DNA of 64,000 nucleotides, from the NCBI GenBank assembly GCA_947168885.1, contig CAMVNQ010000001.1:248001-312000 (forward strand). Direction: 5' to 3'. The first letter of the stretch is position 1, and every line of letters starts with the position of its first letter. The position numbers and the translations under genes are program-made. The notes beneath the pieces were generated by a model. The model did not search any database, was not told the origin of the DNA, and worked only from the letters and a program-made list of their open reading frames with translations. The stretch comes from an uncultured Clostridia bacterium (GTDB taxonomy: Bacteria > Bacillota > Clostridia > Oscillospirales > Ruminococcaceae). This document shows, piece after piece, positions 25,313 to 33,545 of this stretch.

Positions 25313-28309
25313 ATGACAGCGATAATCTCTTCAGTCGAAAACAAGCTTGCGGGTATTGCGCGTTTTACCGGAAAAGACCGCAAACACTCCTTTCTTTCCG
25401 GACTCCTTATATACACCCTGTTTTTTACGGTTTATGCATGGATAACGCTTTGGCCTTATTTTGAGACATCGGGCACATTACTTGGCGCTGACGGTGTGGA
25501 TCAGTATTATCCGCTCCTGTTTAAGTTCAGAAGAAACCTTCTTGAAATATTTACCGGTCTTGGGAGCGGCTCTCCGGTATTTCCGATGTTCGACCCGAAC
25601 TTCTCATTCGGGTCTGATGCGTTTACCACGGTTTCCTACGATTTTGTAATATTTCTTCCATATTACATATTCTCCGTGTTTGTTCCCGAGAGCGGCCTTG
25701 CATTGTTTTACGGCGTGGGCACGGTTTTGTTTGCGTATGTTTCCGGTATATCATTTATATACCTTTGTGTCTATTTTGAGAAAAATCCGATAGCAGCAGG
25801 GTTTTTTGCACCGTTCTATGTCTTTTGCGGAAACAGCTTTTTTACTGCGTTTTTCAATCAGCATTTCCTCAGTATGTATATAGCTTTTCCGCTTATGATA
25901 GTAGGTATAGATAAGATCATCCGGCGCAAGGGCTTTAAGCTGTTCGTGCTTGCTACCGCATGGCTCGCGCTTGCAGGAATAGCTTTTCTTGTTTATACCG
26001 TACCGTTTGTGGTGCTGTTTGCGCTAATAAGGGTATATTATGTTTACGGGAAGAGCTATTTCAAAGAGATACTGCCGGCTTTTGCAAGAGGATTCGGTTC
26101 TTTTATTCTGGGATTGTGCATTGCGGGCATAATGCTCATTCCTGCATTAATCGGGCTCTTTACGGGAAACCGGCTTTCGGATTCCTCTCGTATTATCAGC
26201 CCGGAAATGTTTATACCGAGTTTGTTATACCTGAAAAGATCACTTATTCCGTATAGTATGGATTACGAAACAGGAATTTGTGCTGCTGTAATACCGTTCG
26301 TTATACTTGCTTTGGCGGGAAAACGACGTTCGTCGGAGCTCAAATGCTATCTGTTGGTGTCGATACTGCTTGTGTCACTTCCTGTCGTAAGATATGGGTT
26401 AAACGGTTTCAGCTATGAGCTTTGCCGATGGGGCTTTATTCCTGCGATGCTGATGTGCTTTATATGCGTCGCAGAGTGTTCGTCTGATGAACTCTATGAA
26501 ACCGGCAGCTGTGTGAAGTTTGTGATATTGTCAGCACTGTATCTTGTGCTTATCACTCTGAAATCCGAGCATGCGGCGGTAGTTGTACTGATAGCTGCAG
26601 GCATACTGACGGCTTTACCGCATATACGCAAGGCTTCAGCTTTTATATATGGGAAGATAAAGTCATTTGTCGAGAAGGATGAACACGTCCGCAGTATATT
26701 CAAAGCCGCTGTTGTAATAATAATAAGCCTTGCTGTTTTAGTTTCGGCCTTTCTGATGATCCTGACAAATTGCAGGTTTGAGATACCTCTTATTATCTCG
26801 TGCTGCTCGGTTCCGGCAGCTCTTCTGCTGATCCGGAAAAAGAACGGGATACGCAGTATCATAACTGTAGTGCTTGCTGCAGCCCTGATCGTTACATCGG
26901 TGATGTATTTCCAGCCGAAAGCCATACAGATGGCAATACCGGAGGAGCGGTCTGAAGAAGAAGCGGCAATTCACAACGCTATATCGGCGTATTCTGAGAA
27001 TGATGACACATTTGGTCGTATTTGGGCGGAACATATCTCTGATGAAGAAACGACGGCATTAAATATCTCAGTCAGTTATATTGAACCGAGTGATGCACAG
27101 GAGTTGAACACAGAAAAAACATCTGTGGAAGAAGCTAAAATACATGAATCCCGAGTGATTATTAAGTATCCAGACTCGCATCTTAATGAAGCATTAAGAT
27201 ATGGCATACCAGACATATACATATTTTCCAGTATATTGAACAGTGATCTCATCTCGTTTATGAGAAAATGCGGGCTGGACGCTTCCGCTATAGCTTCTGT
27301 AGTTAACGTGAACGGGTTTGGTTTTAAAGAAGTTCTTTATTCGCTGTTCGGAGTGCGATATATGTATGCTCCTGCAAAAGTAGATCGCTTCTTTGGCGCA
27401 GAATTCTTTGATGTCGGTTGTGATGATAAAAAGTTTTACCCATTTATAAATCAATACGCGCTTCCGGCGGGTGTAACATATTCAGATATAATGAGCAAGG
27501 AGCGCTATGAGTCGTTCGACATGGCTACCTTGCCCTATGCGGCATTAAATGAGGTATATCTTGATGGTTATACCGAAAGTGCTCCGTCTTACGGCAAGGA
27601 GTATTCACGAAGGTGCAGTATTACCCATGAAAAGATATCACGCGGAGCAGTTGCTGAATTCAATGAGTGCTATGACAATACTGTTACCATACATGACGAT
27701 GTATCGGGATGCTTTCTGTATGTTTCATTTGAAAATGTGGATGTCCATTTCGGATCTTCATATATGTCAATGCCGTTTGTTATAACTACTGACACCGGCA
27801 TCGAATGCGGTGGAAGCGTACATAACAAAGACTCATCCTGGCAGTGGAAATACACCAGCGACAAATATTGCATACCGCTCGGTTATTTCGAAAATGACGT
27901 TAACACCCTTGAGTTCACGACACCGTTTGAGTATGATACCCTTTACGTTACAGCAGTGCCGGCAGAGGTATATACCGATGCATATAATAAAATAACAGCT
28001 GAAAAGGCTGAAAACATGACGCTCCTCCCGAATGCCATGGAGTGTGACGTGAACGTTTCGTCGGATAAGGTGCTCTGTATAAACACGATGTACAGCAAAG
28101 GCTGGAAAGCCTTTGTTGATGGTGAGCAGGTCCCGGTTTATAAAGCTAACGGTCTTTTTCTGGGTCTGCCGCTTAAAGCCGGCAGCCACAGTATACGGCT
28201 CGAATATACCACGCCGTGGCTTATTGAGGGCTTAATACTGTCGCTTGTATCGGTCGCTGTATTTATCGCAATATCGATCATTGTTAAACGGCGCAGGGGA
28301 GATAAATGA
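25313..28309 (+). CDS. YfhO-family GT-C membrane glycosyltransferase, second copy
   Basis: 998 residues from the ATG at 25313, which has GGAGG about 11 bp upstream; a GTG 12 bp earlier is less likely. Many membrane helices (about residues 22-540), with the acidic GADGVDQYYPLLFKF early loop as in GT-C enzymes. A large outer domain follows, whose C-terminal region (YSKGWKAFVDGEQVPVYKAN) closely resembles the other YfhO (EKGWEVFVDGKKTDY), then a final helix and a basic end. The first copy has a GT2 partner; this one does not, but it follows two SMR genes and dTDP-aminosugar genes. Likely acceptor: a wall or membrane polymer. Confidence 0.85.
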   Translation: MTAIISSVENKLAGIARFTGKDRKHSFLSGLLIYTLFFTVYAWITLWPYFETSGTLLGADGVDQYYPLLFKFRRNLLEIFTGLGSGSPVFPMFDPNFSFGSDAFTTVSYDFVIFLPYYIFSVFVPESGLALFYGVGTVLFAYVSGISFIYLCVYFEKNPIAAGFFAPFYVFCGNSFFTAFFNQHFLSMYIAFPLMIVGIDKIIRRKGFKLFVLATAWLALAGIAFLVYTVPFVVLFALIRVYYVYGKSYFKEILPAFARGFGSFILGLCIAGIMLIPALIGLFTGNRLSDSSRIISPEMFIPSLLYLKRSLIPYSMDYETGICAAVIPFVILALAGKRRSSELKCYLLVSILLVSLPVVRYGLNGFSYELCRWGFIPAMLMCFICVAECSSDELYETGSCVKFVILSALYLVLITLKSEHAAVVVLIAAGILTALPHIRKASAFIYGKIKSFVEKDEHVRSIFKAAVVIIISLAVLVSAFLMILTNCRFEIPLIISCCSVPAALLLIRKKNGIRSIITVVLAAALIVTSVMYFQPKAIQMAIPEERSEEEAAIHNAISAYSENDDTFGRIWAEHISDEETTALNISVSYIEPSDAQELNTEKTSVEEAKIHESRVIIKYPDSHLNEALRYGIPDIYIFSSILNSDLISFMRKCGLDASAIASVVNVNGFGFKEVLYSLFGVRYMYAPAKVDRFFGAEFFDVGCDDKKFYPFINQYALPAGVTYSDIMSKERYESFDMATLPYAALNEVYLDGYTESAPSYGKEYSRRCSITHEKISRGAVAEFNECYDNTVTIHDDVSGCFLYVSFENVDVHFGSSYMSMPFVITTDTGIECGGSVHNKDSSWQWKYTSDKYCIPLGYFENDVNTLEFTTPFEYDTLYVTAVPAEVYTDAYNKITAEKAENMTLLPNAMECDVNVSSDKVLCINTMYSKGWKAFVDGEQVPVYKANGLFLGLPLKAGSHSIRLEYTTPWLIEGLILSLVSVAVFIAISIIVKRRRGDK

Positions 28310-28310
28310 T

Positions 28311-28334
28311 ATGAAAGTCCTTGTTATGTTCTGA
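28311..28334 (+). pseudogene. possible truncated gene start after second YfhO
   Basis: A ribosome site (AGGGGAG) precedes ATG and the short frame MKVLVMF, which is then closed by TGA TAA. A typical GT2 gene begins with similar residues (MKVLVxIPAYNE), so this may be the beginning of a lost glycosyltransferase gene. Seven codons are too few to prove it. Confidence 0.25.
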
Positions 28335-28450
28335 TAATCAAGCGTTTATCCGAAAAAGCCGGGTAAAAGTTCAACCAGCTTTACTGTACAAGATTAGTAT
28401 AGACTTGCTGCAACGCCCGGATACCCGTATCTGTCAGAACACTATGTAAA

Positions 28451-28552
28451 TAAAACAATCCCCGCAAGACACGGATGTCGTAAGGAAGTTTTCCGGGCGC
28501 CGCACGATGCGGCGCATACGAAAGAAAACTTCCGAAACCGGCTGCGGGGATT
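28451..28552 (-). terminator. large nested hairpin between convergent YfhO and mscS genes
   Basis: Three nested stems: AATCCCCGCA/TGCGGGGATT (28457-28466 with 28543-28552), GGAAGTTTTC/GAAAACTTCC (28484-28493 with 28524-28533) and GCGCCGCA/TGCGGCGC (28497-28504 with 28508-28515). On the minus strand the outer stem is followed by TGTTTTATTT, so it can terminate mscS transcription. At 96 nt it is far larger than usual terminators. Confidence 0.7.
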
Positions 28553-28558
28553 CTGTAT

Positions 28559-29545
28559 TTATGCGTTCTTCATGTGCACATCGATCTGCTGATAAGGGAT
28601 CTCTATATTCTCTTCGATGAACTGCATACGAACGTGCTCGATTACGTCGTAGTAAACATCCCAGTAATCCTTTGTCTCGCACCAGACACGAACCTGTATG
28701 TCAATGCTGCTTGCGCTGTGGGCACACATACGCACGAAAGGTTTGTGTCCCTCGGTATCAAGTATTTTCGGGCATTTCGTCAGAGCCTTGTATATAGCTC
28801 CGACAGCCTGTTTGTAATCCGTGTCGTAGGAGATCGAGAAAACGTGATCCACACGGCGCTGGTCGGCCTCGGTCACATTCGTGAGCACCGCATTCGACGC
28901 ATTGCCGTTGGGGATGAATATTGCCTTGTTATCAAGTGTCCTAAGTTTAGTGTAGAGGATGTTTATGCTTTCGACCGTACCCTCAACACCGGAGACGGAT
29001 ATGTAACTTCCGACACGGAATGGCTTGGCTATGAGGATAAGAAAGCCTCCGGCGAGGTTTGAAAGGCTGTTCTGAAGTGCGAGACCTACCGCCACACCTG
29101 CTGTGCCTATCACTGTGATTATCGAGGTCGTGGGAACACCGAGAAGCGTGAGCACTACTGTCACGAGCAGGACATAAAGCACGATCTTTACCACGGATTT
29201 GATGAAGTGGTTTATCGTCAGATCGAGCTTCGACTTATCGAGAGCCTTACCCATGAGCTTAACGACGAGCTTCGAGATAAATATGCCGAGTATCAGCAGA
29301 ATTATCGCGAAGATGATCGTCGGAAGTTTTTCGACGAACCCGTTCCACACATCAGTCATAAGTCGGTTAAGCCCTGTCACGCTTTCCGCGAGGTCTTCTC
29401 CGAGGGTTTCCGAGAGGACTTCCTTTATTTCCTCTTCTATTGGTGCAGCAGTCGTTTCGGCCAGAGATTCCGCTGCTGTTGTAGTTACCTGTGCTGCGGA
29501 AGTCTCCGCAGCGAGGATAATGGCTGTTCTTACCGGATTTATCAT
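28559..29545 (-). CDS. MscS-family mechanosensitive channel
   Basis: 328 residues. A polar Ala/Thr-rich N-terminus (1-60), then three membrane helices. TM3 has the Gly/Ala-rich pore pattern GTAGVAVGLALQNSLSNLAGG followed by FLILIAKPFRVGSYI, the MscS signature. The cytoplasmic beta domain contains GVEGTVESINILYTKLRTLDN and PNGNASNAVLTN, as in MscS. It releases solutes on osmotic downshift. It starts 12 bp downstream of the cyclic-nucleotide-domain gene; both share the promoter at 30099-30127. Confidence 0.92.
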   Translation of the reverse strand: MINPVRTAIILAAETSAAQVTTTAAESLAETTAAPIEEEIKEVLSETLGEDLAESVTGLNRLMTDVWNGFVEKLPTIIFAIILLILGIFISKLVVKLMGKALDKSKLDLTINHFIKSVVKIVLYVLLVTVVLTLLGVPTTSIITVIGTAGVAVGLALQNSLSNLAGGFLILIAKPFRVGSYISVSGVEGTVESINILYTKLRTLDNKAIFIPNGNASNAVLTNVTEADQRRVDHVFSISYDTDYKQAVGAIYKALTKCPKILDTEGHKPFVRMCAHSASSIDIQVRVWCETKDYWDVYYDVIEHVRMQFIEENIEIPYQQIDVHMKNA

Positions 29546-29557
29546 CTGTCTTCTCCT

Positions 29558-30061
29558 TTATTTCTCTTTATCGTGTGACGCAAGTTCGGAAAAATAGGGC
29601 GATCCCTGCAAACCCGAGACCCTGTATTTTAAAAGGCTGTTGTTTATCATGTTGACCCTGCGCTCGTCCGCTCTGTCGGCAACAGCTTTCAGCATTTCTT
29701 CTTTCAGCATATTGACGTTTGCGCTCATCGCGAAAACGGTGTTTGCGAGATTTTCCATTATGGATACAGCGTATTTAGGTTCTTCGGAAATGAAATTCTC
29801 AAATGTATCAGCGGTTATGCCAAGAAGCATAAGGTCGGTCACTGCGACCACCGAAAAAGGGCTCGGTTTTCCGGTAAGGAAGCCTATCTCTCCGAAGCAG
29901 CGCCCTTTGGTGAGCACTCCGACAAGATACTCTGTGTCCTTGCCGTAGTCGAAATAAATCGCTGCCTTTCCTGAAACTATCCTGTACATTTCCGTGTTTG
30001 TACTGCCTTCGGAAATAACAACAGTGTCTTCGTCGAGCAATCGTATGTTTGCTTCACTCAT
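29558..30061 (-). CDS. cyclic-nucleotide-binding-domain protein without DNA-binding domain
   Basis: 167 residues. It consists of a single Crp-type beta-roll (about 8-125: EGSTNTEMYRIVSGKAAIYF, GRCFGEIGFLTGKPSPFSVVAV) followed by a helical tail of about 45 residues. FGEIGFLTGKPSPFSV matches the phosphate-binding cassette, with Pro at the position of the usual Arg, so cyclic-nucleotide binding is doubtful. There is no helix-turn-helix. Cotranscription with MscS suggests a sensor or channel-associated role, by inference. Confidence 0.8.
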   Translation of the reverse strand: MSEANIRLLDEDTVVISEGSTNTEMYRIVSGKAAIYFDYGKDTEYLVGVLTKGRCFGEIGFLTGKPSPFSVVAVTDLMLLGITADTFENFISEEPKYAVSIMENLANTVFAMSANVNMLKEEMLKAVADRADERRVNMINNSLLKYRVSGLQGSPYFSELASHDKEK

Positions 30062-30098
30062 AATACTCTCCTGTCATAGTATGCTTGTTCTTTATATG

Positions 30099-30127
30099 AT
30101 TATAAAACAAATCTCCTGCTCTGTCAA
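30099..30127 (-). promoter_or_regulatory. promoter of cNMP-domain/mscS operon
   Basis: Minus strand TTGACA (30122-30127), 17-bp spacer, TATAAT (30099-30104). Start codon about 38 bp downstream. Confidence 0.85.
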
Positions 30128-30133
30128 GCGGTA

Positions 30134-30166
30134 TAAAAATATTCCCTGCCTTTCAGCAGGGAATAT
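30134..30166 (-). terminator. terminator of gdhA
   Basis: Perfect 11-bp stem ATATTCCCTGC/GCAGGGAATAT with a 6-base loop. On the minus strand it is followed by TTTTTATACC. It overlaps no gene and directly precedes the mscS operon promoter. Confidence 0.85.
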
Positions 30167-30223
30167 CTTATAATCTTCAGAGTGCAGGCGACAGTCGTCT
30201 GCAAATTTTCGTATGAGTGCTTA

Positions 30224-31576
30224 TCAAACCACGCCCTGAGCCTTCATAGCTTCAGCAACCTTGAGGAAGCCTGCGATGTTAGCGCCTGCTACGAGGTCAT
30301 CGCCGAGGCCGTATTCCTTAGCTGCGTCAACGGAAGCCTTGAAGATGTTCTTCATGATAGTCTTGAGCTTCTCATCAACTTCTTCTGCTGTCCAGTTGTA
30401 ACGCATGGAGTTCTGGGACATTTCGAGACCGGAAACTGCAACACCGCCGGCGTTAACAGCCTTGGAAGGAGCAACTATTACATTGTTCTCCTTGAGGTAT
30501 GCGATAGCCTCGTTGGTTGTAGGCATATTGGAAACTTCTACATAGTACTTTACGCCGTTAGCAACGATCTTCTTAGCTTCGTCGATGTTAACTTCGTTCT
30601 GTGTAGCGCACGGCATGATGATGTCAGCCTTAACGCCCCACGGCTTTTCGCCAGCGTGGAACTCTGCGCCGAACTTGTCTGCGTAATCCTGTGCTCTGTT
30701 GCGGCAGGAAGCGCGCATTTCAAGCATATATGCGATCTTTTCGGGAGTGCTGATGCCGTCCTTGTCATATACATAGCCGTCAGGACCGGAGATCGTAACG
30801 ACCTTACCGCCGAGCTCTGTAACCTTGAGTGCAACGCCCCATGCAACGTTACCGAAGCCGGAGATAGCAACTGTCTTGCCCTTGATGTCGTCGCCGAAGT
30901 GCTTTAACATCTCTACTGCGTAGTATGTTGCGCCGTAGCCTGTAGCCTCAGGTCTGATGAGGGAGCCGCCGTACTGGATGCCTTTACCTGTGAGAACGCC
31001 GGAGAACTCGTTCTTGAGTCTCTTGTACTGACCGAAGAGGTAGCCGATCTCACGTCCGCCGACACCGATGTCACCAGCGGGAACGTCGAGGTTCGGACCG
31101 ATGTGTCTGTAAAGCTCGCTCATGAAGCTCTGGCAGAAACGCATAACTTCTGCGTCAGACTTGCCCTGGGGGTCGAAGTCGGAACCGCCCTTGCCGCCGC
31201 CCATAGGAAGCGAAGTAAGGCTGTTCTTGAAGATCTGCTCGAAGCCGAGGAACTTGATTATACCGATATATACGTTGGGAGCGAATCTGAGGCCGCCCTT
31301 GTACGGACCGATAGCCGAGTTGAACTGTACACGGTAACCGCGGTTAACCTGTACCTTACCGTTGTCATCTACCCACGGAACGCGGAACATGATCTGTCTT
31401 TCCGGCTCAACTATTCTTTCGAGAACGCCTGCGTCAACGAGATCCTGTCTCTTTTCGATAACGGGCTCGATAGACTCGAAAACTTCCGTTACTGTCTGAA
31501 TGAACTCGGGTTCATTCGCGTTTCTTTTCTTTACTCTTTCGAGCAGCTCTACGAGATACTGATTCTTAAGTGCCAT
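30224..31576 (-). CDS. gdhA: NADP-type glutamate dehydrogenase
   Basis: 450 residues, the length of the hexameric bacterial NADP enzyme. The substrate region is KGGLRFAPNVYIGIIKFLGFEQIFKNSLTSL with the catalytic lysine in PMGGGKGGSDFDP, and the Rossmann part includes ISGFGNVAWGVALKVTELGGKVV. It makes glutamate from 2-oxoglutarate and ammonia. With citrate synthase in the same window and the same type of promoter (TTGCAA -35), both feed the carbon-nitrogen node. Transcribed alone, with its own promoter and terminator. Confidence 0.95.
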   Translation of the reverse strand: MALKNQYLVELLERVKKRNANEPEFIQTVTEVFESIEPVIEKRQDLVDAGVLERIVEPERQIMFRVPWVDDNGKVQVNRGYRVQFNSAIGPYKGGLRFAPNVYIGIIKFLGFEQIFKNSLTSLPMGGGKGGSDFDPQGKSDAEVMRFCQSFMSELYRHIGPNLDVPAGDIGVGGREIGYLFGQYKRLKNEFSGVLTGKGIQYGGSLIRPEATGYGATYYAVEMLKHFGDDIKGKTVAISGFGNVAWGVALKVTELGGKVVTISGPDGYVYDKDGISTPEKIAYMLEMRASCRNRAQDYADKFGAEFHAGEKPWGVKADIIMPCATQNEVNIDEAKKIVANGVKYYVEVSNMPTTNEAIAYLKENNVIVAPSKAVNAGGVAVSGLEMSQNSMRYNWTAEEVDEKLKTIMKNIFKASVDAAKEYGLGDDLVAGANIAGFLKVAEAMKAQGVV

Positions 31577-31648
31577 TTGCTGTTTCCTCCTGATTTATTA
31601 TGTTGGCTGAATACGCGGAATTTTCTTCCGCTTTAAATTAACAGATAT

Positions 31649-31677
31649 ATCATATCACATTTCATATTTTTTTGCAA
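31649..31677 (-). promoter_or_regulatory. promoter of gdhA
   Basis: Minus strand TTGCAA (31672-31677), 17-bp spacer ending TGA, TATGAT (31649-31654). The rest of 31577-31890 is AT-rich with A- and T-runs and shows no gene. Confidence 0.7.
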
Positions 31678-31893
31678 TACTTTTTTGATAAAAAACCATA
31701 AAAAACCGACTTTTTTTAAAAATGCCGAAAAAACGCGCTTGTTTTGGCAAGATTTTTTATCGAAAAATTCAGAAACGGACAAAAATCTACCCCGGATATT
31801 CATGAAGAAGCCCGGGGATGCAAAAACTGTTTGATCATACCACGTTTCACCGGTACCTGCAATTGACTGCGGGATATTTGTGATTTCACGCAA

Positions 31894-31917
31894 CAAAAAC
31901 TCCCCCGTGAGGGGGAG
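31894..31917 (-). terminator. terminator of GH5 gene
   Basis: CTCCCCC/GGGGGAG stem with a GTGA loop, followed on the minus strand by TTTTTGTTG. Confidence 0.85.
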
Positions 31918-31924
31918 CCTGCCG

Positions 31925-33157
31925 TCATTGCGTTTTAATGCAGGATAAAAGCGCAAACAGTATATCGACGATCTCATATCGCGGGGTCTGTTCGGTGATA
32001 AGCTTACTTCTGAACACCGCGGCAAGTTCCTCGTTGCGTCTTGTCAAGCCGCCGTTGGAATAATCAGGATAGTAAAATCCGAACGAGTATTCATTGAACG
32101 TGTGATAGTTGAAGCTTATGTGGTTTCCGATAAAGATATCGAGCATATCCGATACCCACTGTGCACCGCCTCTGCCGTTCTCGAAGCAGTGTCTTCCTGC
32201 GCCGAACTCTCCGCAGTATATCGGAACGTTGTTCTGCTCCGAAAAGCTTATGATGTTACTGAACGATTCTTCAAGCTTCGCCTTTCCCGTGCCCGCATCC
32301 GGATATTTATGTTCTTCTCCGACCGTTCCTGCCCAGTCAAACTGCTGGTGTGTGTACAGGAACGGGTCGTAAGTGTGGAATTCATATACGATGTTCGTGC
32401 TGTTCTGAAGCGGAAGACTTCTTTCAAGGCTTACATTCCAGTCTGTTTCACCGCCCGGATACGGTTTGGGATTGGCTTTTTCAATGAAGATAAGATGTCT
32501 GCTGTCATATTCGCGTATAGACGCGGTGATGTCGTTTGAAAGCGTTTTCCACATATCGAGCGCTTCATCGACGTTTGTTTTTCCGACCGGGACCGGTTCG
32601 TTCACAAGTCCGTAGCCGAGTATTACGGGTTCATCTGCATAACGGCGGGCAATCTCTGTCCAGAGCGCCTTGAGCCGTTTCTGGTTCTCGCTGTCTGTCC
32701 AGAGCAGGGTGCCGTTGCCCTGCGACTGATAGCCGCCCTGGGGATAATGCATATTAAGGACGAGCCTGATACCGTATTTTCCTGCCCATTTTATGTTCGT
32801 GTCAAGCCAGTCGAAGCCGGTACTCCGGTATTCGTACGGTTTTTCGTCGGACTCAAAAAGGCTGTAGTTGAGGTAGAATCTTACGCTGTTGAAGCCGAGC
32901 TGCGAAAGCTCTTTATAGCTGGCTTCGCTGTGATGGGAACGGGGCGGGGAGGTCGGGTTGCTCCACACGTCGTTGCCGAAAGCCATGCCTTTAATGATGA
33001 ATTCCTTGCCCTTGTCGTCATAAAGAGTTCTTCCGAATGCGTGAATGAACCCCATTCCGGTTTCCTTCGACTCCTCGGCGTATGACCGGAAGGACAGCAT
33101 TGTCAATGCTGCTGCCGAAGCGGTAAGCAACGCGACGAATCTTTTAAGTATTCCCAT
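31925..33157 (-). CDS. secreted glycoside hydrolase family 5 (endoglucanase/mannanase-like)
   Basis: 410 residues. The signal peptide (about 1-27) has a basic start, a hydrophobic core and SYAEE at the cleavage area. The GH5 TIM barrel shows the acid/base Glu in GYGLVNEPVPVG and the nucleophile Glu in IYCGEFGAGRH, plus FNSVRFYLNY and NMHYPQGG near strands 2-3. No dockerin, carbohydrate-binding module or anchor is visible, so it is probably released. The substrate (cellulose, mannan or other beta-glucan) is undecided. Its upstream region holds the 101-bp tandem repeat. Confidence 0.87.
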   Translation of the reverse strand: MGILKRFVALLTASAAALTMLSFRSYAEESKETGMGFIHAFGRTLYDDKGKEFIIKGMAFGNDVWSNPTSPPRSHHSEASYKELSQLGFNSVRFYLNYSLFESDEKPYEYRSTGFDWLDTNIKWAGKYGIRLVLNMHYPQGGYQSQGNGTLLWTDSENQKRLKALWTEIARRYADEPVILGYGLVNEPVPVGKTNVDEALDMWKTLSNDITASIREYDSRHLIFIEKANPKPYPGGETDWNVSLERSLPLQNSTNIVYEFHTYDPFLYTHQQFDWAGTVGEEHKYPDAGTGKAKLEESFSNIISFSEQNNVPIYCGEFGAGRHCFENGRGGAQWVSDMLDIFIGNHISFNYHTFNEYSFGFYYPDYSNGGLTRRNEELAAVFRSKLITEQTPRYEIVDILFALLSCIKTQ

Positions 33158-33204
33158 ATATGAACCTTTCTTTGTTATCGCAGATACCCGTAATTGTGCT
33201 GTTG

Positions 33205-33545
33205 TTCCGCGCGTCCGCGGCTCAGTTGTGAATAGAGACTTTTATCTTTGCTCTGAACAGCGGGGCAGAGTTTTGTCGATTATTGAATGTATCGTACGGT
33301 CTCGCCGCCGCGCGTCCGCGGCTCAGTTGTGGATCGAGACTTTTATCTTCGCTCTGAACAGCGGGGCAGAGTTTTGCCGATTATTGAATGTATCGTACGG
33401 CATCGCCGCCGCGCGTCCGCGGCTTTGCACTATATCTTGACACCCGCTGCTGCTCTGAACATCGGGGCAGTGACCCGTCCGTTTATGAATGTGGCATACG
33501 GTATCGCTGCCGCGCGTCCGCGGCTCAGTTGTGGATAGAGACGCT
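33205..33545. repeat. 101-bp tandem repeat, three units plus a partial fourth
   Basis: The core GCGTCCGCGG starts at 33211, 33312, 33413 and 33514, an exact 101-bp period. Each unit also carries CTCAGTTGTG...GAGAC, GCTCTGAACA(G/T)CGGGGCAG and ATGAATGT- or TTGAATGT-like segments; unit 3 is the most diverged. The fourth core runs into the 3' end of the DUF4097 gene, whose stop codon lies in CTCAGTTGTGGATAGAGAC. The period is not a multiple of 3, and the frames read through it are not coding. Confidence 0.85.

Noticed and set aside
33205-33545. CRISPR-like regular repeat
   Set aside because: The 101-bp units are tandem with no unique spacers and no cas genes are present.
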